Shown here one piece after another: positions 58,490 through 64,000 of a DNA stretch of 64,000 bases. The notes under the pieces were generated by a model that did no database searches, was not told where the DNA came from, and was given only the letters and a program-made list of their open reading frames with translations. The position numbers and the translations under genes were made by a program. Within the stretch, counting starts at the first letter, position 1. Each line of letters opens with the position of its first letter. The stretch spans positions 14,117,465 through 14,181,464 of the forward strand of contig CM060692.1 of the NCBI GenBank assembly GCA_030686995.1, given 5' to 3'. The stretch is from Artemisia argyi. Taxonomy: Eukaryota > Streptophyta > Magnoliopsida > Asterales > Asteraceae.

Positions 58490-60200
58490 CGAAACTGTAA
58501 CTGGAAACACCAATAACGTAAAAAATAGCATGTCAAGTACCGGATAATAATAAAAAAACAGGTATCTATAAATCCACAAAATAAAAATAAAAATAAATAA
58601 TAAGTCCATTTTCTTGTTTCAATTGCAGCGATCGGTTGTTTCAAAATATGATATAAATTTGTAAAAATAACCACCGAGTCTCCGAGCAATATCATACCGT
58701 AAAGAGTTGTAGGGCCTCTGTATTCCTTGGATACTCCTCTTCTCGAAGAACCACTCTTGTTTTAGCAAATAGAAGTTCTTTTAATCGCTGGCCCAAACAA
58801 TATCGTTATAAGTAGCTTTAGTAAGAAATATCGAACAACCCATGTAATCTTCAAACATACAGTTTCAATTTAAAAGCTAAATAAAGATGTAACGTGAAAT
58901 TTTACCTACAACTTCATAAACAGTCACTGAGTCACCCTAAGTGAATATCTCTATCAAGTTTTGTATCAAGTTCTCTATCGGGGTTTTTTATCATCACTAA
59001 TAGACTCTAATATCTATATCAAGTGTTTAATCAGTGAGACGTGAGGACATGAGTGATTGTGCATACCAATACAACTTACAGCCACATTCGTAATTGTAAA
59101 CATGCTCTCCAGGTAATAAACTTTAAATAGTGATTGTACAAATATTGATTTTCTCTATCTCATTTTGTATAAAGAACCCGGTGTCAACTTTAAATAACAC
59201 CGGTTTAAGTTTACAGCCACATTCGTTGTGTCAACTTTAAATAGTTTTTATTGCAAATATTGTTACTGGTAGGCTTTCCAGGTAAGGTTCGATATTGTTG
59301 AAAGAGGGAACACAAAACATGCTCTCCCAATAATTAGTCCAAGCTGTACTACACTTGCAATAAAAGATTTTTTATTTAGTTGATAAAAACTGAATCCCAT
59401 TTAAAATGGCCCTTATAATGATAAAAATGTTATCGAGAGAGGTTCAATGTGGTGGTATTTATAAAAAAGGTTACCTGCCGTTGACAAAATTCCATTTTTT
59501 TCACTTCCAGTACATCCATACAGACATGCATGAAGATGATGATTTAGGCTATATTATAAGATGTAATAATTGTTTCTAAAAATTAAAAAAGAAACACAAC
59601 CCGTATCCAAAAACACAAATTAAACAAAATCCATATCATCATTTTTAGAAAATATCAAACTTGTTACCAAGTAGATAACATTAAAACGTAAACACTATTT
59701 TACTGGTGTGATGTTGCAGCAGCGCTGAACACCCGTTTACACCACCCAAAACCCCTTAAATGATCATCGAAATATCAGATCGATGGATTTACAGATTTAG
59801 GTGCTGCAAGACTGCAATTCAGCCATAACCATTTGCTTATTACTCAATCCGTGGTAAACCTTTAACGATTACCCAACACATATATAGTTATACTAACAAA
59901 AAGCAAGATATAAATGAGATTGTTGCAAAAGCATGTCTGCCATCGAAGAATCATGGTCACATAGGCGAACCTGAACTAAACCATAATGATTTGACCTATA
60001 GTTAGAACTTGTTTCCATCCAAATACCCTTGTTTGCTTCACCTGAACTATTTGGACCCATATTTGCAATTACGAATATGTTTCCATCCAACACCTCTAAG
60101 GCTCTAAGAAGACAGTGTAAAACAATATCTTATCTCTACTATATGGAAACATGAGTTGAGTATGATATTGTATACCTTATTTATGTACTTCCAACGTTGA
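58490..60200. other. Unassigned region
   Basis: No recognised gene. A 66-codon minus-strand frame at 59,893-60,093 resembles no family I know. Confidence 0.35.
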
Positions 60201-60390
60201 GATTGCTTTACACCCGTTTCAGCTCCCATTTTAGAACCTACACGCACTGATTTTAGCCCCCATTTCAACACTCAAACCCACCCATTTCAGCCCCCGATTC
60301 AGCCCCTAAACACACACGCTTCAGCCCTATTTCAGCATACGAACATACCCATTTCAGCCCACATTTCAGTACCAACCACAACCATGACAG
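60201..60390. repeat. CCCATTTCAGCCCC-type repeat block
   Basis: Seven or so variants of CCCATTTCAGCCC separated by AAACCCAC-like sequence. The same phrase builds the duplicated block at 5656-6149, so both derive from one dispersed repeat. Confidence 0.65.
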
Positions 60391-60530
60391 AAACATTGAC
60401 TTACTTTGAGTAATACTTGTTGTGAAGAATCCAGCCCATCACACAAACCACTGGAATCATGTTAATCTTGAAAATCTACAACAAACAAATAAACATTAAT
60501 AACTATTTAATCATCCCTAAAACTCAAAGA

Positions 60531-60676
60531 ATAACAAATTATGTGGGCAGCTTTGTCCTCTAACAATAGCTACCCATAACAAATGAAAATGGCAGCTTTG
60601 TCCTCTAACAATAGCTACCTATAACAAATTATGTGGGCAGCTTTGTCCTCTAACAATAGCTACCCATAACAAATGA
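60531..60676. repeat. Tandem repeat, three units of about 45 bp
   Basis: Three copies of GGCAGCTTTGTCCTCTAACA followed by ATAGCTACCCATAACAAAT, starting near 60,546, 60,591 and 60,637. Confidence 0.9.
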
Positions 60677-61420
60677 TTTGCAACACATAATTCGAAACCC
60701 TAAATATTAAAATTAAATTGATACTTACCAATTCGTCCATGATCGATATTAAAAAATGATTTGAAGGAGCAATTGATTTGAATTCTTTGATTGGTGATTC
60801 AGTTATCAGGAGCGTATGACGAAGCTACTGTGTGTGCTTTTTTTAATCGAAGAGATATGCTTTTATAGGGATCTCATACAGATTTTGAATTGGTGATTTT
60901 GAATTGTTGATATGAAACTGAAGATTGAAGAGGAGGAGCGTTTTCATTTAATGGGATTGAAAACCTTACAAAAATAAGACACTGATAGAGCGTGTATGAT
61001 TTTATTTAGAAGAAGGAATTGAAGAAATATTAAAGACCTTACATAAATAACCCAAAGAGGAGACTTATTTGACTTTTAGAAAAAAGAATGCATTGGGGTG
61101 CTTGTACATTTGCTCTAATTATGGAATTTTAGAGGTGTAATTAATTTTATTTTTTAATGCTCTGCTTTAGGATTCTTGTAAAAAACCTTTTTTTATTAGT
61201 TAAAATAGATACACTGGAATATATTTTTTGTTTCACGTTTCATTAAATTACCAAATCGCATGACTGCATGGTTCTACATTAATTTGCATCTCTATATCAC
61301 GCTTAAAACAACATTCCAAATTTAGTTTTGCAAGGGTATTATGGGCATTGACCAAAAATTAAGATTTCACTTTTCCACTTTGACTATTTTCTCTTTATAA
61401 GTAGTTTAGATTTGAGATTA
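60677..61420. other. Unassigned region
   Basis: AT-rich; no gene or element boundary recognised. Confidence 0.35.
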
Positions 61421-61760
61421 AGGTTGGCCACAGTAATAAACACGACCGAGTCGGTCGTGTAGGTCGAAGTCGGTCGGCCTTACTGTGGCTACTTGGTCGC
61501 CAGACAAAAAAAATCCAAAAGGGTTGCATGCACGACGGAGTATTACTTGCTTTTTTTATTTATTTTTTTTTATTTTTTATTTTTTTTATGTGAGTGCTTT
61601 TTGTGTGTATATTAAATATAAAAGTTATTTTTGTGGGGTATATTTTTTGTAGTGTAGGTCGCCTTACTGGGGCACCGAATCGCCTGTAGGTCATTGAAGA
61701 GAGAAAGTTGACGTGGCAGGGAAAAAGAGGGAAATTGGGTCGCCTTACTGTGGGTAGCCT
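61421..61760. mobile_element. MITE with GTCGG-rich interior
   Basis: Imperfect inverted ends: left AGGTTGGCCACAGTAA, right reverse complement AGGCTACCCACAGTAA. Inside, GGTCG and CGGTCGTGTAGGTCG phrases repeat near both ends along with CCTTACTGTGG / CCTTACTGGGG. Flanks are TTA on the left and AATAA on the right, so the exact duplication and superfamily are uncertain (Harbinger-like likely). Confidence 0.6.
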
Positions 61761-61838
61761 AATAAAAAAAATAAAATAAAAAATTATGGGTTTATTTTGG
61801 AAAAATGGGTGAGTTCATTTTTAGAGTTATATATTATA

Positions 61839-62307
61839 CTAGCTTATAGACCCGTTGACACCGGGTTATTTTTTAAAGGAATAGTGAAAATGAGATGATA
61901 AGAAAAGCAATAACGTAAACTTGTTCCATTAATAATAGTGACATAATTTTGGAAGATTGGATGACGATAAATGACGATTTAGATTAATAAATGTCCATTA
62001 TGATGTTTCGTTCAAATCTGAGCATTAGATAAACAGGTATATACGATAAACAACGGTGTTTGGAACAAATAGTAAGCAAATAAACATACAATAATCATAT
62101 AGTCCACCAAGTAGATGCGTTGAATAGAAAATGTATGCAGTTAACGTCAAACAATTCAAAAATCCATATTCAGTCCATGAACAGGAAAAAAAAAGTTGTT
62201 GATAAGAGTCTATGTAAATTCTAAGAATGATGTATTTTTTACTATAAAGCATATTCCGAATATATTTATATTTGTTTAATTTCAAAAATTGGTTCGTTTT
62301 AAGTTTG

Positions 62308-62363
<56 letters not shown>

Positions 62364-62720
62364 TAGAAAACACATTGTAAACATCTTTTAATTCTAAATG
62401 TAGTAACAATTTATTTTGTTAGTTTTTACTATACATTTGATTTTTTGCAAACAATTTTATTTGTTTTCAATACCATTATCAATGACTTGCAACATGAATC
62501 AAATGTGTGAGCAAAAGAACATGCACACATTTTGCTCATGAATTTGATAAATAGTAAAACAAATATGCAAGTATATATGAATTTAAAACATCATAACATT
62601 CCATTCAACTAATGTGTTTGATTATAGAAATGAAGAATAACAAAAAAAAAAATGGATAAAAACTTAAGGATTTTTCATTAACATCATTGATGAAAATCGG
62701 AAAGTACATCAAAAGAAAAA
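61839..62720 (-). mobile_element. Helitron-like element, 3' end at 61,839; family copy B
   Basis: Minus-strand hairpin ACCCGGTGTCAACGGGT (61,850-61,866), spacer CTATAAG, CTAG (61,839-61,842) and host T. Collinear with copy A (18,636-19,755), with indels. Homology fades near 62,700, where the small gene below begins, so the gene may lie inside the same element. Confidence 0.65.
62304..62362. repeat. (AAT)n microsatellite
   Basis: About 18 to 19 AAT units; copy A has only three or four at the same position (about 19,284), so the run expanded in copy B. Confidence 0.9.
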
Positions 62721-62737
62721 CTACATATTCTTAAAAC

Positions 62738-63285
62738 TTAATCATCTAATTTCGGGGATTTCTCCCTGTCAAAGGCCAAGTGTGCTTCTTTGTAAGACAA
62801 TCCATCCAAGGAAACATCGGTGGAGTCATCTTCCTCATGAGCAACTAAAGCCTTGGACCGAGAAAACTCTTTCTCATCTTTAGCAAGCAGAACTTTTGCT
62901 TTTTTGGCTGCCTTTTTCTTCCTTTCATCATCAAGCCACTGCAACAAAACATTGATATCCAATTCTTCTTCTTGACCTACACATAATATACGATTATTAA
63001 AGACTAAAAAGTTAAAATATGTATTAGAAATTAAGCAGTGCAGTTTCAAAGTATTATTATCGAAAAGAAATGATTCACGAATTCGTACAAACCTTTACCT
63101 TCTTCTCCACGGCTGGAAGACTGTCCATGAACATGCTTCTTTCTGAAATGAAAGTAACATGGGATTAGTAATATATAGAACTTTGTGAAAAATATTAACG
63201 AAAATCTGTACATAACCAATGTATGAACATACTTGGATTTTTTGTTAGTTGAAGAACCTCTCGATCTCTTTTTGTTTCCTGACAT
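62738..63285 (-). CDS. Small lysine-rich protein, three exons, unknown function
   Basis: Exon 1 63,285-63,233 (MSGNKKRSRGSSTNKKS), exon 2 63,142-63,099, exon 3 62,976-62,738. All four splice edges are canonical (AA|GTATGT, TTTCAG|AA, AAG|GTAAAG, TGTAG|GT) and the phases fit, giving about 111 residues. It has a basic N-terminus with nuclear-localisation-like KKSKKKH, a glutamate run, then LDINVLLQWLDDERKKKAAK, an acidic SLDGLSYKEAHLAFDREK segment and a final DD. I recognise no family. It sits 5' of, and in the same strand as, the Helitron copy B 3' end, so it may be element-borne. The start codon could lie further upstream in the same frame. Confidence 0.5.
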
Positions 63286-63689
63286 TGTTGATGAGTTTTT
63301 TTGCAGGTTTTGGTGATAACAAATGATTTGTGATGTTTGATTCATGGCAAGGCGTTTTAAAAAGAGATGCCTATTGGAATTCAAATCGGTTCCATGATAT
63401 GAGTTAATGATGGAAACGATTTATGTTTCCAAAATTTAGATGTGAAATCATAATCATAGGAGGGAATTTTGGAAGACTCAAAAATCATTTAATGTTTTTT
63501 TTAAAGCTTTAATTGTCTACAATTTAGTTTCCAAAATTTAGATGTGAAATGATTAATTTTTTTTGATACATGTCTTGTTGTATATTAAGTTTGTTACATA
63601 AATAATGACTTCAAGACTTGTACTAAATTCATGATTTTTATACACTTTAACATTGTATAAAATGTACTTATAAACAATGATTGAAAGAA

Positions 63690-63850
63690 ACATGGTTGTC
63701 GAAATATGAGCATTAGATACGATAATACGTAATTTATTCAATAAACAGGCATATACAATAATTAACTTAGTTTGTAAATAGTAAGCAAAAATACGTGCAT
63801 GAATCATACTCTCCAGCAGTTAGAGACAATTATAATACGACAATGAGTAT
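63690..63850 (-). repeat. Further fragment of the Helitron family
   Basis: GAGCATTAGATACGATAATA through TTAACTTAGTTTGTAAATA to GTGCATGAATCATA matches 18,829-18,950 of copy A with few changes. It suggests a third copy or an internal duplication. Confidence 0.6.
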
Positions 63851-63886
63851 GCTGATGAGATATAATGAATAAACATAGAACCTTGA

Positions 63887-64000
63887 TCATAGTCCTTCAA
63901 GCACTTCTTTGTACACGACATTTTTAGTAGTTGTACACAGATTGCCATGCTCATCACAAACGACAACCTTCAAACCACTTTTGGTTTTAACTCTCGAGAC
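63887..64000 (-). CDS. Partial coding exon cut by window edge, unknown
   Basis: The minus-strand frame is open from the edge to TGA 63,889-63,887: 37 residues including SRVKTKSGLKVVVCDEHGNL and NVVYKEVLEGL. The clean, charged composition and the GLKVVV..DEHGNL style look like real protein, but I cannot name the family. It could be the 3' end of a neighbouring gene or a gene carried by the Helitron. Confidence 0.4.
   Translation of the reverse strand, partial: VSRVKTKSGLKVVVCDEHGNLCTTTKNVVYKEVLEGL

Noticed and set aside
1..64000. CRISPR arrays, rRNA, tRNA genes, bacterial-style operons
   Set aside because: None seen; the short tandem repeats here lack CRISPR-like unique spacers and the content is plant nuclear.

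Overview
The window is plant nuclear DNA. Evidence: AT-rich sequence, GT-AG introns, plant-specific gene families (TMK-type receptor kinase, selenium-binding protein, ATG16, the BOU carrier, a CLAVATA1-like leader) and plant transposon lineages (Athila, Tekay-like chromovirus, MULE, hAT, Harbinger, CACTA, Helitron). The style of the Athila-derived non-autonomous proteins and of the chromovirus Gag suggests a eudicot of the daisy family (Asteraceae). That family call is an inference from remembered protein style, not a search. I saw no rRNA, tRNA or CRISPR features.

Layout. Bases 1-19,800 are an old mosaic. It holds the N-terminal end of a TMK-like receptor kinase gene running off the left edge, broken host-gene pieces (two selenium-binding-protein exons, an ATG16 exon, a TMK kinase-domain tail) and many small DNA transposons. 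Several of these have exact target duplications: Harbinger MITEs (TTA), two long-TIR MULEs (9 bp) and a hAT MITE (8 bp).

Bases 19,807-53,918 are a tower of four LTR retrotransposons, solved from LTR ends and 5-bp target duplications. E1 (minus strand, non-autonomous, 19,807-53,918, TSD ATAAA) carries in its 3' LTR the insertion of E2 (plus strand, Athila-type, gag-pol, 20,744-48,345, TSD GTTTT). E2 is itself split by E3 (minus strand, non-autonomous, 25,600-32,259, TSD AGATG), which lies inside the reverse transcriptase, and by E4 (plus strand, long-LTR chromovirus-like, Gag only, 35,772-45,839, TSD ACGAA), which lies in the 3' noncoding region. E1, E2 and E3 share LTRs, PBS and 3' noncoding sequence. 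E2 is the likely protein donor, and E1 and E3 look like its parasites. LTR differences counted by eye fall in the order the nesting requires.

Bases 53,919-64,000 return to the mosaic: Helitron 3' ends on the minus strand, minisatellites, two copies of a BOU carrier exon, a MITE, a small three-exon lysine-rich gene of unknown function, and a partial coding exon cut by the right edge.

Most interesting points: (1) the retropepsin-like protein of both non-autonomous Athila derivatives carries the same Gly-to-Lys change in the active-site motif; (2) E4 carries what looks like the promoter and signal-peptide region of a CLAVATA1-like receptor kinase; (3) the E1-E3 LTR promoters carry dense arrays of an 11-bp dyad, TGACGSCGTCA, just upstream of the TATA box.
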